A stretch of 18,624 nt of DNA from an uncultured Pseudomonadota bacterium (GCA_946480245.1 CAMLIZ010000086.1:1-18624); one strand, 5' to 3'. Shown: positions 6,462-16,536, numbered from the stretch's first letter. The notes: a model not told the origin generated them from the letters alone. Translations and numbers: made by a program.

Positions 6462-6495
6462 GTCGCCGTCTTCATTCGGCCTTCAGGGCCAGCAA
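6441..6495. terminator. long inverted repeat between convergent genes, candidate bidirectional terminator
   Basis: Arms 6441-6458 and 6478-6495 are complementary at 16 of 18 positions, with a single 2-nt internal mismatch and a 19-nt loop. The arms fall in the last codons of the thioredoxin gene and of the converging exporter gene, whose stops are only 10 bp apart. There is no T-run on either side, so this is not a textbook intrinsic terminator, but the stem is the strongest fold between two facing genes. Confidence 0.5.
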
Positions 6496-7335
6496 TGCCC
6501 CGCCCACGATGAGCGCCGCCGCACCGGCCAGCGCCGGCGTCAGCGCGCGGCCCGTCACCACCGACAGCAAGGCGGTGGAGGCCAGCGGCGTCACGTAGCT
6601 GAGCACGCCGATCGTGCGCGGATCGCCGCGCTTGAGCGCTCGGTCCCACAGGAAGAACGCGGCGCCGAGCGGGCCGAGGCCCATCACCAGCAGCATCAGG
6701 CCGTCGCGTGCGGACAAGGTGGCCGCCGGCTCGAGCAGCGCGTGCGCCAGCAAGGCCAGCAGCCCCGAGACCAGCCCGAACAGCCCGATCGCGGCCGTGG
6801 GGAATGCGTGATCCCGTTCGGCCAGGCGCCGGCTGCCCAGCGAGTAGGTGGCCCAGATCAAGGCGGAGCCGAGCGCCGGCAGGTAGCCCCAGGCCAATCC
6901 GCCCTGCCAGCCGCGGCCGCCGAGGATCGCCAGCGCTGCGCCGGCAAAGCCGAGCGCGGCGGCCAGCAGGTGCACCGCGCGCAATCGCACCTCGAGCAGC
7001 AGCGGCGCCAGCACCACGATCAGCAGCGGCCACAGGTAGTTGACGAGGTTGGCCTCCACCGCCGGCGCGTGGCGCAATGCCACGAAGAGCAGGAAGTGGA
7101 AGCCGAAGAGCCCGTACACGCCGAGTGCCAGCGCCGAGGGACGTACCCGCCATTGGCGCCAATGCCGCCACGCCGGCACGCTGCCCACCAGCAGCGCCAG
7201 ACCCGTGAGCAGGAAAGGCGGCACATGCGACAGCGCCACACCGAGCGAGGCCAGGCAGGACCACAGCGCGATCGCGCCCAGCGCGAGCAGGTTAGCATGC
7301 GCCTGTGCAGGGGACGACGACGGGGAATCAGGCAT
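6472..7335 (-). CDS. EamA-family (drug/metabolite transporter) inner-membrane exporter
   Basis: The 287-residue protein is almost wholly hydrophobic, with about ten predicted membrane helices in two EamA repeats (roughly residues 15-135 and 150-285). The first repeat holds ANLLALGAIALWSCLASLGV and the motif NLVNYLWPLLIV, similar to the aromatic amino-acid exporter YddG branch; the second holds GSALIWATYSLGSRR and LSYVTPLASTALLSV. Export of an amino acid or other small metabolite is the likely role, but the substrate is unknown. The ATG at 7335 is used because the frame upstream runs into rsgA. An AGGAG lies about 17 nt upstream, further than usual. It follows rsgA by 52 bp on the same strand and may be cotranscribed. 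Confidence 0.9.
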   Translation of the reverse strand: MPDSPSSSPAQAHANLLALGAIALWSCLASLGVALSHVPPFLLTGLALLVGSVPAWRHWRQWRVRPSALALGVYGLFGFHFLLFVALRHAPAVEANLVNYLWPLLIVVLAPLLLEVRLRAVHLLAAALGFAGAALAILGGRGWQGGLAWGYLPALGSALIWATYSLGSRRLAERDHAFPTAAIGLFGLVSGLLALLAHALLEPAATLSARDGLMLLVMGLGPLGAAFFLWDRALKRGDPRTIGVLSYVTPLASTALLSVVTGRALTPALAGAAALIVGGALLALKAE

Positions 7336-7387
7336 ACCGCGAGGGTAGCGCGCTCCTGAAGACCGCCGCCAGCGTGGGCGCGGCAGG

Positions 7388-8458
7388 CTACTCGCCCCGC
7401 TTGGCACGCAAGTGAACCCGCGCCACGCGGCCGCGCGCCTTCCATTGCGCGCGCAGGTCGCGCCGCTCGAGTGCGGTGAGCGCGTCGCGCTGCAGTTCAC
7501 GCTCCAGCTTCTGGAAGTTGGCGATGCGGTCCGGCTCCACGCCCTCGCGTACCGCGCACCCCGGCTCGCCCTCGTGCCGGCAGTTGCGGAAGCGGCACTG
7601 CGAGGCCAGCGTGGCGATGTCGTCGAAGCCAGCGGCCAGCGCACGGGCGCCACCGTCGGGGCGCAGCGCCCGCACGCCCGGCGTGTCGATCAGGCAGGCG
7701 CCGCCGGGCAGCCGGTGCAGCGAGCGGGCAGTGGTGGTGTGGCGCCCGCGGCCGTCGCCGTCGCGCGTGCCGCCGGTGGCCTGCACTGCAGCGCCCAGCA
7801 GGCTGTTGGCCAGCGTCGACTTGCCGGCCCCGCTGGACCCCAGCAGCACGAGGCTGCGACCCGGTATGAGCCAGGGCGCCAGCGCGGCCACCCCCTCCGT
7901 GCTGCGTCCGTCCAGCGCCAGACAGGCCGTGCCAGCCGGCAGGCGCGCCTGCAGCGCGGCGGCGGCCGCCTGGGGGTCCGGGTGCAGATCGGGCTTGCTG
8001 AGCACGACCACCGGCTCCACGCCGCTACTGTGCACCAGCGCCAGAAAGCGCTCCAGCCGGCGCGGGTTGAAGTCGGCGTCCAGCCCCATCACGAGAAGCG
8101 CGGTGTCGACATTGGCGGCCACCACGTGCCGGCTGCCGTCGGCGTCGCGGCGTGCCAGCAGGCCGAAGCGCGGCAGCAACCGCGCCAGCCACCAGCCGCC
8201 GTGCTCGTCGGGCTGCGCCAGGCCCCAGTCGCCGACGGCGATGGCGTCGCGCTGGTCGGCCAGTGCCAGCGCCAGACGTGGCAGCGGGCGCGCCGTGAAA
8301 TCGGCATCGCCGTCGTCCAGGCGCAGGGTTTCGCGGTGCACCTCGGTCACGCGCACCGGGCGCGCGAGCGGATGCTGCGGAAGTTGTTGGATCAGGTGTT
8401 GCACGGTCGGCAGCGTGAGGCCGATGGCGCGCAGCGATTCGAGCTTGAGTTTGTGCAT
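7388..8458 (-). CDS. rsgA: ribosome small-subunit-dependent GTPase A
   Basis: RsgA (YjeQ) is a circularly permuted GTPase that acts late in 30S subunit maturation. With the chosen start the product has 356 residues. An OB-fold-like N-terminal part is followed by the GTPase motifs in permuted order: SKPD (G4, ~154-157), GSSGAGKST (G1, ~207-215), the RHTTT switch (G2) and DTPG (G3, ~258-261). The C-terminal zinc site is CRFRNCRHEGEPGC, with the Cys-Cys-His-Cys ligands. The ATG at 8458 is chosen because MHKLKLESLRAIGL resembles family starts. An in-frame ATG at 8503 would add 15 residues, and neither has a clear ribosome site. A leader-like short ORF lies about 120-165 bp upstream. Confidence 0.94.
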   Translation of the reverse strand: MHKLKLESLRAIGLTLPTVQHLIQQLPQHPLARPVRVTEVHRETLRLDDGDADFTARPLPRLALALADQRDAIAVGDWGLAQPDEHGGWWLARLLPRFGLLARRDADGSRHVVAANVDTALLVMGLDADFNPRRLERFLALVHSSGVEPVVVLSKPDLHPDPQAAAAALQARLPAGTACLALDGRSTEGVAALAPWLIPGRSLVLLGSSGAGKSTLANSLLGAAVQATGGTRDGDGRGRHTTTARSLHRLPGGACLIDTPGVRALRPDGGARALAAGFDDIATLASQCRFRNCRHEGEPGCAVREGVEPDRIANFQKLERELQRDALTALERRDLRAQWKARGRVARVHLRAKRGE

Positions 8459-8568
8459 CTCGGGAAGAGTTCGGAAGGTTCCATCGCGCTGCACGCTCTG
8501 CATGCAGCGACACGAGCGGCGCGGCGCACGAGGCGCACGCGCAGCAGCGGCGTGTAGGGACGGAAGGC

Positions 8569-8587
8569 TCCCGGGCGCGGCCCGAGA
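8569..8587 (-). other. GC-rich hairpin upstream of rsgA
   Basis: TCCCGGGC (8569-8576) and GCCCGAGA (8580-8587) form an 8-bp stem, with one wobble pair, around a 3-nt loop. In leftward RNA it lies between the short ORF at 8625-8687 and rsgA. There is no T-run after it. An attenuator or RNA-stability role is possible but unproven. Confidence 0.35.
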
Positions 8588-8602
8588 AGATCGGATTCAG
8601 GT

Positions 8603-8619
8603 GGCCCGTGTCACGGGCC
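8603..8619. other. perfect 8+8 palindrome downstream of the short ORF
   Basis: GGCCCGTG and CACGGGCC flank a single central T, giving a perfect 17-bp dyad that starts 5 bp past the stop of the short ORF. In RNA it would fold as a 6-bp GC stem with a 5-nt loop; in DNA it could be a binding site for a dimeric regulator. The sequence cannot separate the two. Confidence 0.45.
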
Positions 8620-8624
8620 GGGGC

Positions 8625-8687
8625 TCATCGAGGCGCGTGGCCGAGAGCGTTCCGCAGGCAGAGGGCGGGCTGTGCAAATTGATCCAT
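8625..8687 (-). CDS. short leader-like ORF upstream of rsgA
   Basis: This 20-codon reading frame (MDQFAQPALCLRNALGHAPR) starts at an ATG preceded by a perfect AGGAGG, 5 nt away. That is the strongest ribosome site in the window, and much stronger than those of the long genes around it. A candidate promoter lies at 8724-8753. It has one Cys and no run of a single amino acid, so a classical amino-acid attenuator is not obvious. Two palindromes follow before rsgA. It may be a leader peptide that controls rsgA or a small protein in its own right. I do not recognise it as a known family. Confidence 0.5.
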   Translation of the reverse strand: MDQFAQPALCLRNALGHAPR

Positions 8688-8723
8688 GGTCGCCTCCTGA
8701 AGTTGCGGTTGGGGAAGGTGCGC

Positions 8724-8753
8724 AGTGTGGCAGCGCAAGCCCCCGTCGGTCAA
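8724..8753 (-). promoter_or_regulatory. candidate leftward promoter for the short ORF and rsgA
   Basis: On the minus strand, TTGACC (8748-8753, 5 of 6 of the -35 consensus) is followed by an 18-bp spacer and CACACT (8724-8729, 3 of 6 of the -10). The start site would be about 28 nt before the short ORF's ATG, leaving room for its AGGAGG. The -10 is weak, so this is tentative. Confidence 0.38.
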
Positions 8754-8876
8754 TGGCGACAAGGCAACAGGGCCGCAGCAACATCGCGGCAACGTCGTCG
8801 CGCTGCAATCCGTGCTGGCTTGCCCGGTGCGCCGATTGCCTTTTCCGCCGGGCGCACATCGCCTCGTCGAGCTCAC
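8754..8876. other. intergenic region before the efflux operon
   Basis: This is the rest of the ~190-bp region between the leftward short ORF and the rightward mdtA. A rightward promoter for the four-gene operon should lie here or slightly to the left. I see no strong -35/-10 pair, and only a weak GAG before the mdtA ATG. No clear operator or two-component-regulator repeat was recognised, and no regulatory gene adjoins it. Confidence 0.4.
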
Positions 8877-10178
8877 ATGAACAGCAACAACCCTGAGCCC
8901 ACTGCCACGCCCGCCGGGCCTGGCGCGCGCCGGCGCCGCCACTGGCTCGGCACCCTCGTCGCCCTGCTGGTATTGCTGGCGCTGGCTGCGCTGGCGTGGC
9001 ACCTGACGCACCGCGCGTCGACCGCAGGCGCGCGCTTCGGCCCGCCGGGTGCACGGGGTGGGCTACGCGGCGGCCCCCCGGTGACGGTCGGCCTGGCCAC
9101 GGCTGAACGCAGCGACATTCCGGAGTGGCTCGAGGCACTGGGCACCGTCACCCCCACCGCCACCGTGACGGTGCGGCCGCAGGTCTCCGGCGTGCTGACG
9201 CAGGTGCTGTATCGCGAGGGCGAGATGGTGCGCAAGGGGCAGCTGCTGGCGACGATCGACCCGGCACCGTTCCAGATGGCGCTGCAGCAGGCGGCCGGGC
9301 AGCGCCAGCGCGACGAGGCACAGTTGGAGAACGCACGCCTCACGCTCAAGCGCTACCAGACGCTGCTCGCACAGGACTCGATCGCGCGCCAGGACGTGGA
9401 CACGCAGGCCGCGCTGGTGCACCAGCTCGAAGGTGCGACCACCGCCGATCGCGCCGCCGAAGGCAGCGCCCGCCTGAACCTGGCCAACACGCGCATCACC
9501 GCGCCGGTGGGCGGGCGTGTCGGCCTGCGACCAGTAGATGCCGGCAACCTGGTGAGCAACGGCGAGACCACCGGTGTGGCCGTGATCACGCAGGTGACCC
9601 CGATCGACGTGAGCTTTGCCGTGCCGCAGGACCGCGTGCCCGACATCCAGGCCCGCACGACGCAAGGGGCCGCCCTGCCGGCGACGGCGCTCGATCGCAG
9701 CCGCAGCAAGGTGCTGGACAACGGGCGCTTCCTCACCTTGGACAACCAGATCGACACGCAGACCGGCACGGTGCGCGCGAAGGCCCGCTTCCCCAATGCC
9801 CGGGGCGTGCTGTTCCCGAACCAGTTCGTCAACGTGCGGCTACTGATCGACACCGTGCAAGGCGCCGTGACGGTGCCGGTGACGGCCGTGCGCGAGGGCC
9901 CGAAGGGCGACTACGTGTACGTGCTGAACGACGACCACACCGTCTCGCAGCGGCCCGTCACACGTGGCCTGGCCACCGCCGACCGCGTGGTGCTGCGCAG
10001 CGGCCTCCAGGTGGGCGAGAAGGTGGTCACCGAGGGCGCGGACCGCTTGCGCGACGGCGCCCGCGTGGCGCTGCCAGGCGAACGACCGGCCAGCGGGGCG
10101 TTCGGTGCCGGCGGCCGCCGTGCGGCGTCTGGCGCCTGGGGCGGCCGGCGTGCCGCCTCCGCACCGGCCGGCCGATGA
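8877..10178 (+). CDS. mdtA: RND efflux periplasmic adaptor subunit (MdtA-like)
   Basis: This membrane-fusion protein (433 residues) links the inner-membrane pump to the outer-membrane channel. A charged start and one hydrophobic helix (residues ~24-42) anchor it, followed by a Gly/Pro/Arg-rich linker (~50-67). The lipoyl half-motifs are [20 protein letters not shown] and [19 protein letters not shown], flanking the alpha-helical hairpin (~130-200). The beta-barrel ([16 protein letters not shown]) and membrane-proximal domain ([20 protein letters not shown]) follow. The last ~30 residues form an unusual Gly/Arg/Ala tail with two GGRRAAS copies. The start at 8877 gives the normal MdtA beginning; the frame is open far upstream only as an rsgA shadow. 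Its stop overlaps the next start (ATGA). Confidence 0.94.
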   Translation: MNSNNPEPTATPAGPGARRRRHWLGTLVALLVLLALAALAWHLTHRASTAGARFGPPGARGGLRGGPPVTVGLATAERSDIPEWLEALGTVTPTATVTVRPQVSGVLTQVLYREGEMVRKGQLLATIDPAPFQMALQQAAGQRQRDEAQLENARLTLKRYQTLLAQDSIARQDVDTQAALVHQLEGATTADRAAEGSARLNLANTRITAPVGGRVGLRPVDAGNLVSNGETTGVAVITQVTPIDVSFAVPQDRVPDIQARTTQGAALPATALDRSRSKVLDNGRFLTLDNQIDTQTGTVRAKARFPNARGVLFPNQFVNVRLLIDTVQGAVTVPVTAVREGPKGDYVYVLNDDHTVSQRPVTRGLATADRVVLRSGLQVGEKVVTEGADRLRDGARVALPGERPASGAFGAGGRRAASGAWGGRRAASAPAGR

Positions 10179-13100
10179 GCCCATCGCGCCCGTTCATCCA
10201 GCGTCCGGTGGCGACTTCGCTGCTGATGCTCGCGATCGTGCTGGCCGGCCTGGTGGGGCTGAAGTTCCTGCCGCTGTCCGCGCTGCCCGAGGTGGACTAC
10301 CCGACCATCCAGGTTCAAACGCTGTACCCCGGCGCCAGCCCCGAAGTGATGTCGCAGACCGTGACCGCGCCCCTGGAGCGCCAGTTCGGGCAGATGGCCG
10401 GGCTGGCGCGCATGAGCTCCAGCAGCGCGGCCGGCGTGTCGATCATCACGCTCCAATTCGGCCTCGGCCTCGCGCTCGACGTGGCCGAGCAGGAGGTGCA
10501 GGCGGCCATCAACGCGGGGGGCTCGCTGCTGCCGGCCGACCTGCCGTCACCGCCCGTGTACGCCAAGGTCAATCCGGCCGATGCACCCGTGCTCACCCTG
10601 GCCATCACCTCCAGCAGCCTGCCGTTGCCTGACGTGCAGAACCTCGTGAACACGCGGCTGGCGCAAAAGATCTCGCAGGTGTCGGGCGTGGGCCTGGTCA
10701 CCCTGAGCGGCGGGCAGCGGCCTGCCGTGCGCATCCAGGCCGACACGCAGGCACTGGCCTCGTACGGCATCGCGATGGACACGCTGCGCACGGCGATCAG
10801 CGCGGCCAACGCGAACGGCGCCAAGGGCAGCATCGACGGCGCCACGCGTATGTACACCATCAACGCCAATGACCAGTTGGTGACGGCCGACGACTACCGC
10901 AACCTGATCGTCGCGTATCGCAATGGCGCGCCGGTACGCATGGCGCAGGTCGCGCGCGTGGTAAGCGGCGCCGAGAACGTGAAGCTCGGTGCCTGGGCCA
11001 GCCTGACGCCGGCGATCATCCTGAACGTGCAGCGCCAGCCGGGTGCCAACGTGATCGCCACCGTCGACGCGATCAAGCAGCGCCTGCCCGAGCTGCAGGC
11101 CTCGCTGCCCGCGTCAGTGCACGTGAACGTACTGGCCGATCGCACCTTCGGCATCCGCGCGTCGGTGGAGCATGTGGCGATCGAGCTGGTGCTCGCGGTG
11201 GTGATGGTGGTGCTGGTGATCTTCGCGTTCCTGCACGACCCGCGCGCCACCGTGATCGCCAGCCTGGCGGTGCCGATCTCGCTGGTCGGCACCTGCGGCG
11301 CGATGGTCCTGCTGGGCTACAGCCTGAACAACCTGAGCCTGATGGCGCTGACCATCGCATCGGGCTTCGTCGTCGACGACGCGATCGTGATGATCGAGAA
11401 CATCGAGCGTCACATCGAGAACGGTCAACGGGCGCTCGACGCCGCGCTGGAAGGCGCCACGCAGATCGGCTTCACGATCATCTCGCTCACCGTCTCGCTG
11501 ATCGCGGTGCTGATCCCGCTGCTGTTCATGGGCGACGTGGTGGGGCGGCTGTTCCGTGAGTTCGCGGTGACGCTGGCGATCACGATCCTGATCTCTGCGG
11601 TGGTGTCGCTCACGCTGGTGCCGATGATGTCGGGCCGCTGGCTCAAGCCCCATGCCAAGGCCGCGCGCAAGGCCGGGCGGCTGCAGCAGGCGTTCGAGCG
11701 TGTGAACCGCGGCTACGACCGCGGCCTGCACTGGGTGCTGGACCACCAGCCGCTCACTTTGTGGATCGCGCTGGCCACCCTGGCGCTCACGGCGCTGCTG
11801 TACGTGGCGATCCCCAAGGGCCTGTTCCCCGTGCAGGACACCGGCCAGCTGCAGGGCCGGGTGGAGGCGGCGGTGGACGTGTCCTATGCGCGCATGGCGG
11901 CCTTGCAGCAGGACGTGGTGCAGGCGCTGCTGGCCGACCCGGCGGTGGACAACGTGGCCTCGTTCGTCGGCGTCGACGCGCAGAACAACACGATGCTGCA
12001 CACCGGCCGGCTGCTGATCCAGCTGAAGCGCCCGCGCAGCGGTGCACAGGAAGACATCATGCAGCGCCTGCAGCAGCGCGCCGCGCGCGTGGCCGGCGTC
12101 ACGCTGACGATGCAGCCCACGCAGGACCTGACGATCGATGCCGAAGGGGGCCCGACGCCGTACCGCGTGTCGATCGAAGGCGCCGACGACGCCACCGTGC
12201 GCGAATGGTCGGCCAAGCTGGCGGCCGCGATGCGGGCCGAGCCGGCGCTGCGCCACATCGTGTCCGACGCAGGAGCGATGGGCCCCGCTGTGCAGGTGCA
12301 GATCGACCGCGACACCGCATCGCGCCTGGGCATCACCGCCTCGGCGGTGGACGACGCGCTGTACAGCGCCTTCGGCCAGCGCATCGTCTCGACGATCTTC
12401 ACCGAGACCAACCAGTACCGCGTGATCCTGGAAGCGCGGCCCGACCTGCTCGTCACGCCCGAAGGCCTGAAGCTGCTGCACCTGCGCACCAGCAGCGGCC
12501 AGGCCACGCCGCTGGCGGCGATCGCGCGCATCGAGGAGGTGCAGGCACCGCTGCAGGTGACGCACGTGGCGCAGTACCCAGCTAGCACGATCGGCTTCGA
12601 CACCGCAGCCGGCGTCGCGCTGGGCGATGCGGTGAAGGCGGTGCGCGCGGCGGCCGCGCAGGTGCAGCTGCCGCCCAGCGTGAGTCTCACCTTGCTCGGC
12701 GCGGCCGGCGCCTACCAGGCCTCGCTGGCCAACGAGCTGTGGCTGATCCTCGCGGCCGTGGTGTGCGTGTACATCGTGCTGGGCGTGCTGTACGAGAGCT
12801 ACGTGCACCCGGTGACGATCCTCTCCACCCTGCCGTCGGCCGGCGTGGGCGCGCTGCTGGCGCTGATGCTCACCGGCAACGACCTCGGCGTGATCGGCAT
12901 CATCGGCATCATCCTGCTGATCGGCATCGTGAAGAAGAACGCGATCATGATGATCGACTTCGCGCTCGACGCCGAACGCATCGAAGGCAAGCCGCCGCGC
13001 GAGGCCATCCACCAGGCCGCGCTGCTGCGCCTGCGCCCGATCCTGATGACCACCGCGGCGGCGCTGTTCGCCGCGCTGCCGCTGATGTTCGGCTGGGGCG

Positions 13101-13291
13101 AGGGCGCCGAGCTGCGGCGCCCGCTCGGCCTCGCGATCTTCGGCGGGCTGGTCGTGAGCCAGATGCTCACGCTGTTCACGACACCGGTGATCTACCTCGC
13201 GTTCGACCGCCTCGGCCGGCGCTTCGGCCGCAGCCCCGCGCGCGCTCCGCTCGACTACCGCGGCCCGCAGGACGCGGAGGGCGGCGTGTGA
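10175..13291 (+). CDS. mdtB: RND efflux inner-membrane pump subunit (MdtB-like)
   Basis: At 1038 residues it is almost the same length as E. coli MdtB (1040). It is a proton-driven trimeric pump of the HAE1/MdtBC type that takes up drugs or bile-salt-like compounds from the membrane or periplasm. It starts [22 protein letters not shown] (TM1). The proton-relay aspartates are in TM4 ([15 protein letters not shown], Asp401/Asp402), the relay lysine in TM10 ([15 protein letters not shown]), and RPILMTT is in TM11. Two large periplasmic loops with repeated pore-domain folds lie between. It would pair with the next gene, since MdtB and MdtC form mixed trimers (2:1 in E. coli). The start overlaps the mdtA stop by ATGA and has no ribosome site of its own. 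Confidence 0.95.
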   Translation: MSPSRPFIQRPVATSLLMLAIVLAGLVGLKFLPLSALPEVDYPTIQVQTLYPGASPEVMSQTVTAPLERQFGQMAGLARMSSSSAAGVSIITLQFGLGLALDVAEQEVQAAINAGGSLLPADLPSPPVYAKVNPADAPVLTLAITSSSLPLPDVQNLVNTRLAQKISQVSGVGLVTLSGGQRPAVRIQADTQALASYGIAMDTLRTAISAANANGAKGSIDGATRMYTINANDQLVTADDYRNLIVAYRNGAPVRMAQVARVVSGAENVKLGAWASLTPAIILNVQRQPGANVIATVDAIKQRLPELQASLPASVHVNVLADRTFGIRASVEHVAIELVLAVVMVVLVIFAFLHDPRATVIASLAVPISLVGTCGAMVLLGYSLNNLSLMALTIASGFVVDDAIVMIENIERHIENGQRALDAALEGATQIGFTIISLTVSLIAVLIPLLFMGDVVGRLFREFAVTLAITILISAVVSLTLVPMMSGRWLKPHAKAARKAGRLQQAFERVNRGYDRGLHWVLDHQPLTLWIALATLALTALLYVAIPKGLFPVQDTGQLQGRVEAAVDVSYARMAALQQDVVQALLADPAVDNVASFVGVDAQNNTMLHTGRLLIQLKRPRSGAQEDIMQRLQQRAARVAGVTLTMQPTQDLTIDAEGGPTPYRVSIEGADDATVREWSAKLAAAMRAEPALRHIVSDAGAMGPAVQVQIDRDTASRLGITASAVDDALYSAFGQRIVSTIFTETNQYRVILEARPDLLVTPEGLKLLHLRTSSGQATPLAAIARIEEVQAPLQVTHVAQYPASTIGFDTAAGVALGDAVKAVRAAAAQVQLPPSVSLTLLGAAGAYQASLANELWLILAAVVCVYIVLGVLYESYVHPVTILSTLPSAGVGALLALMLTGNDLGVIGIIGIILLIGIVKKNAIMMIDFALDAERIEGKPPREAIHQAALLRLRPILMTTAAALFAALPLMFGWGEGAELRRPLGLAIFGGLVVSQMLTLFTTPVIYLAFDRLGRRFGRSPARAPLDYRGPQDAEGGV

Positions 13292-16200
13292 ATCTGTCGC
13301 AGCCGTTCATCCGCCGCCCGGTGGCCACCGTGCTGCTGACGGTGGGGATTGCGCTGGCCGGCATCGCCGCGTTCTTCGTGCTGCCGGTGTCGCCGCTGCC
13401 GCAAGTGGACTTCCCGGTGATCTCGGTGCAGGCACGCCTGCCCGGCGCCAGCCCGGCCACGATGGCCAGCAGCGTGGCCACGCCGCTGGAGCGACGGCTG
13501 GGCGTGATCGCCGGGGTCAACGAGATCACCTCGAACAGCGGCAACGGCAGCACGCGGGTCACGCTGCAGTTCGACCTTGAGCGCGACATCGATAGCGCAG
13601 CGCGCGAGGTGCAGGCGGCCATCAACGCGTCGCGTGCCGACCTGCCGGCCACCCTGCGCAGCAACCCGACCTACCGCAAGGCCAACCCGGCCGACGCGCC
13701 GGTGATCATCCTCGGGCTCACCTCGGCCACACGCTCGCCCGGGCAGATCTACGACGCGGTGTCCAACGTCGTGCAGCAGAAGCTGGCGCAGGTGTCCGGC
13801 GTGGGCGACGTGGAGATCGGCGGCGCCGCGCTGCCCGCCGTGCGCGTGGAGCTGAACCCGCTGGCGCTGGCGCGCTACGGCGTGGCCCTGGAGGACGTGC
13901 GTGCCGCGCTGCAGTCGGCCAGCGCCAACCGGCCCAAGGGCGCGCTCGACGGGCCCGAGCGTCGGCTGCAGATCTACACCGGGCTCGCGCACGACCCGGT
14001 GGTCACCGGCAGCGGCTCGGCCGCGATCTCCAGCACGGTGGTGCAGGCCGCCGCCGAGGACCGCAACCTGATCGTCGCCTGGCGCAACGGTGCCCCTGTG
14101 CGGCTGGGCGATGTGGCCAACGTCTACGCAGGGCCCGAGGACCGGCGCACGCTGGGCCTGTTCAATGGCGAGCCGGCGGTGATCGTGCTGATCACGCGCC
14201 AGCCAGGCGCCAACATCATCGAGACCGTGAACAGCGTGCGCGCGCTGCTGCCGCAGCTGCGCGCGCAATTGCCCTCGGACATCAAGCTCGAGGTGGCGAG
14301 CGACGCCACCAGCTCGATCCGCGCCTCGCTGCACGAGGTGGAGATCACGCTGCTGATCTCGATCGCGCTGGTGGTGGGCGTGGTGAGCCTGTTCCTGCGC
14401 AGCGCACGCGCCACCTTCGTGCCGGCCGCGGCCACGGTGGTCAGCCTGCTGGGCACCTTCGGCGTGATGCACCTGTTCGGCTTCAGCCTGAACAACCTGA
14501 GCCTGATGGCGCTCACCGTGGCCACCGGCTTCGTGGTGGACGACGCGATCGTGGTGCTGGAGAACACCAGCCGCCACATCGAGCAGGGCATGGGCCGCTT
14601 CGAGGCCGCGCTGCGGGGTGCACGCGAGGTCGGCTTCACGGTGCTGTCGATCTCGCTCAGCCTGGTGGCGGTGTTCATTCCGCTGCTGTTCATGGGCGGC
14701 ATCGTGGGGCGGCTGTTCAAGGAGTTCGCGCTCACGCTGTCGGCCTCGGTGATGATCTCGCTGGTCATCTCGCTGACCACCACGCCGATGATGTGTGCCT
14801 GGCTGCTGCGGCCCGAAGTGCACCGCGAGCCCGGCCGCCTGTCGCGTTGGGTCGAGCGTGGCTGGCAGCGCGTGCTGCGCGCCTACGAGGCCAGCCTCGA
14901 TTGGGCGCTGCACGCCAAGGCGGTGGTGATGGTCGTGCTGCTGGCGGTGGTGGCACTCAACGTGTACCTCTTCATCGCCGCACCGAAGGGCTTCTTTCCG
15001 CAGCAGGACACGGGCCGCATTTTCGGCGGCGTGCGCGCCGACCAGAGCATTTCGTTCGAAGCCATGCAGAGCAAGCTCAGGCAGCTGGTCAACATCATCC
15101 GGCGCGACCCCGCGGTGGACACGGTGGTCGGCTTCACCGGCGGTGCGCGCGCGGGTGGCGGTTTCATGTTCGTGAACCTGAAGCCGAAGGGTGAGCGCCA
15201 CGAGGGCGCGCTGGCCGTGATCGCGCGGCTGCGCCCGCAGCTGCAACAGGTGACCGGCATCAGCCTGTTCCTGAATCCGGCGCAGGATTTGCGCATGGGC
15301 GGGCGGCAGAGCAATGCGACCTACCAGTACACGCTGAAGAGCGACAACGCAGCCGACCTGAAGCGCTGGGCCGCGCGGCTGGCCGCACAAATGAAGCTGC
15401 ACACCGACGTGATCACCGACGTCGACACCGACCAGGAGGACAGTGCGGTGGAGACCTACGTGGACATCGACCACGAGAGTGCCGCGCGGCTGGGCTTGAG
15501 CTCGCGCGATGTGGACAACGCGCTGTACGACGCCTTCGGCCAGCGCCAGGTGGCCACGCTGTACAACGAGCTGAACCAGTACCACGTGATCCTGGAGGCG
15601 GCGCCGCCCTACACGCGCAGCCCGCTGGCACTGAACGACGTGCAGGTGCCGACCAAGGGCAGCGCGGGCGCCGCCGCAGCCGGTGCGGCAAGCGGCGTCA
15701 GCGTGAACCCCGCGCTGCGCGACGCGTCCGGCGGCCAGGCGCTGAACACCACGGCCAGCGCGATGGTGCCGCTGCCGGCCGTCGCCAGTTTCAACGAGCG
15801 CCCCGCGGCCGCCTCGGTGAACCACCAGGACGGCGAGCTGGCCACCACGGTGTCGTTCAACCTCGCCGAAGGCCGCAACCTGGGCGACGCGCAGGCCGCC
15901 ATCGCGCAGGCCGAGGCCGAGATTGCGATGCCGACCAACGTGCGCGGCAGTTTCCAGGGCACGGCGCGCAGCTTCCAGCAGAACCAGGGGCAGCAGCCGT
16001 TGCTGATCGTGGCCGCGCTGGTGGTGATCTACCTCGTGCTGGGCGTGCTGTACGAAAGCCTGGTGCACCCGATCACAGTGCTGTCCACCCTGCCTTCCGC
16101 CGGCGTGGGCGCGGTGCTGGCGCTGCTGCTGTTCAACATGGAGTTCTCGATCATCGCGTTGATCGGCGTGTTCCTGCTGATCGGCATCGTCAAGAAGAAC

Positions 16201-16536
16201 GCGATCCTGATCATCGACTTCGCGCTCGAGGCCGAGCGTGGGCGCGGCCTGAGCGCGCTGGAGGCCGTGCGCGAGGCCTGCCTGCTGCGCTTTCGCCCGA
16301 TCCTGATGACCACCTTGGCCGCCGCACTGGGCGCATTGCCGCTGGCCATCGGCTTCGGCGAAGGCGCGGAGCTGCGTCGGCCGCTGGGCGTGGCCATCAT
16401 CGGCGGGCTGATCGCGAGCCAGCTGCTCACCTTGCTCACCACGCCGGTCGTCTACCTGCTGCTCGACAAGCTGCGCCGGCGCAGCCCGAACGAGCGCCAC
16501 CTGGCGCGCAGCACCGCACTGCCCGACCCGACATGA
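13288..16536 (+). CDS. mdtC: RND efflux inner-membrane pump subunit (MdtC-like), with extra loops
   Basis: This is the second pump subunit, 1082 residues against 1025 for E. coli MdtC. It opens [20 protein letters not shown] and shows the TM4 relay ([15 protein letters not shown], Asp418/Asp419), TM10 [12 protein letters not shown] and RPILMTT. The GTG start at 13288 is supported by GGAGG 7 nt upstream and by its 4-bp overlap (GTGA) with the mdtB stop. The long frame upstream of it is inside mdtB. Relative to its partner it has extra segments near residues 232-252 ([17 protein letters not shown]) and ~790-828 (Ala/Gly/Ser-rich, [16 protein letters not shown]). Both appear to sit in periplasmic domains and account for much of the added length. 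Confidence 0.95.
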   Translation: MNLSQPFIRRPVATVLLTVGIALAGIAAFFVLPVSPLPQVDFPVISVQARLPGASPATMASSVATPLERRLGVIAGVNEITSNSGNGSTRVTLQFDLERDIDSAAREVQAAINASRADLPATLRSNPTYRKANPADAPVIILGLTSATRSPGQIYDAVSNVVQQKLAQVSGVGDVEIGGAALPAVRVELNPLALARYGVALEDVRAALQSASANRPKGALDGPERRLQIYTGLAHDPVVTGSGSAAISSTVVQAAAEDRNLIVAWRNGAPVRLGDVANVYAGPEDRRTLGLFNGEPAVIVLITRQPGANIIETVNSVRALLPQLRAQLPSDIKLEVASDATSSIRASLHEVEITLLISIALVVGVVSLFLRSARATFVPAAATVVSLLGTFGVMHLFGFSLNNLSLMALTVATGFVVDDAIVVLENTSRHIEQGMGRFEAALRGAREVGFTVLSISLSLVAVFIPLLFMGGIVGRLFKEFALTLSASVMISLVISLTTTPMMCAWLLRPEVHREPGRLSRWVERGWQRVLRAYEASLDWALHAKAVVMVVLLAVVALNVYLFIAAPKGFFPQQDTGRIFGGVRADQSISFEAMQSKLRQLVNIIRRDPAVDTVVGFTGGARAGGGFMFVNLKPKGERHEGALAVIARLRPQLQQVTGISLFLNPAQDLRMGGRQSNATYQYTLKSDNAADLKRWAARLAAQMKLHTDVITDVDTDQEDSAVETYVDIDHESAARLGLSSRDVDNALYDAFGQRQVATLYNELNQYHVILEAAPPYTRSPLALNDVQVPTKGSAGAAAAGAASGVSVNPALRDASGGQALNTTASAMVPLPAVASFNERPAAASVNHQDGELATTVSFNLAEGRNLGDAQAAIAQAEAEIAMPTNVRGSFQGTARSFQQNQGQQPLLIVAALVVIYLVLGVLYESLVHPITVLSTLPSAGVGAVLALLLFNMEFSIIALIGVFLLIGIVKKNAILIIDFALEAERGRGLSALEAVREACLLRFRPILMTTLAAALGALPLAIGFGEGAELRRPLGVAIIGGLIASQLLTLLTTPVVYLLLDKLRRRSPNERHLARSTALPDPT

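Noticed and set aside
7476..8876. A 467-codon upstream extension of the mdtA frame
   Set aside because: Its translation is Ser/Arg/Ala-rich and antisense to rsgA. MdtA homology begins at the ATG at 8877.
8611..9138. A 175-codon minus-strand frame across the mdtA start
   Set aside because: It is Pro/Arg/Ala-rich shadow coding with no homology seen. Only the short SD-led frame at 8625-8687, in a different frame, was kept.
12739..13287. A 183-codon upstream extension of the mdtC frame
   Set aside because: It lies inside mdtB in another frame. The GTG at 13288 has a GGAGG site and begins with the normal RND N-terminus.
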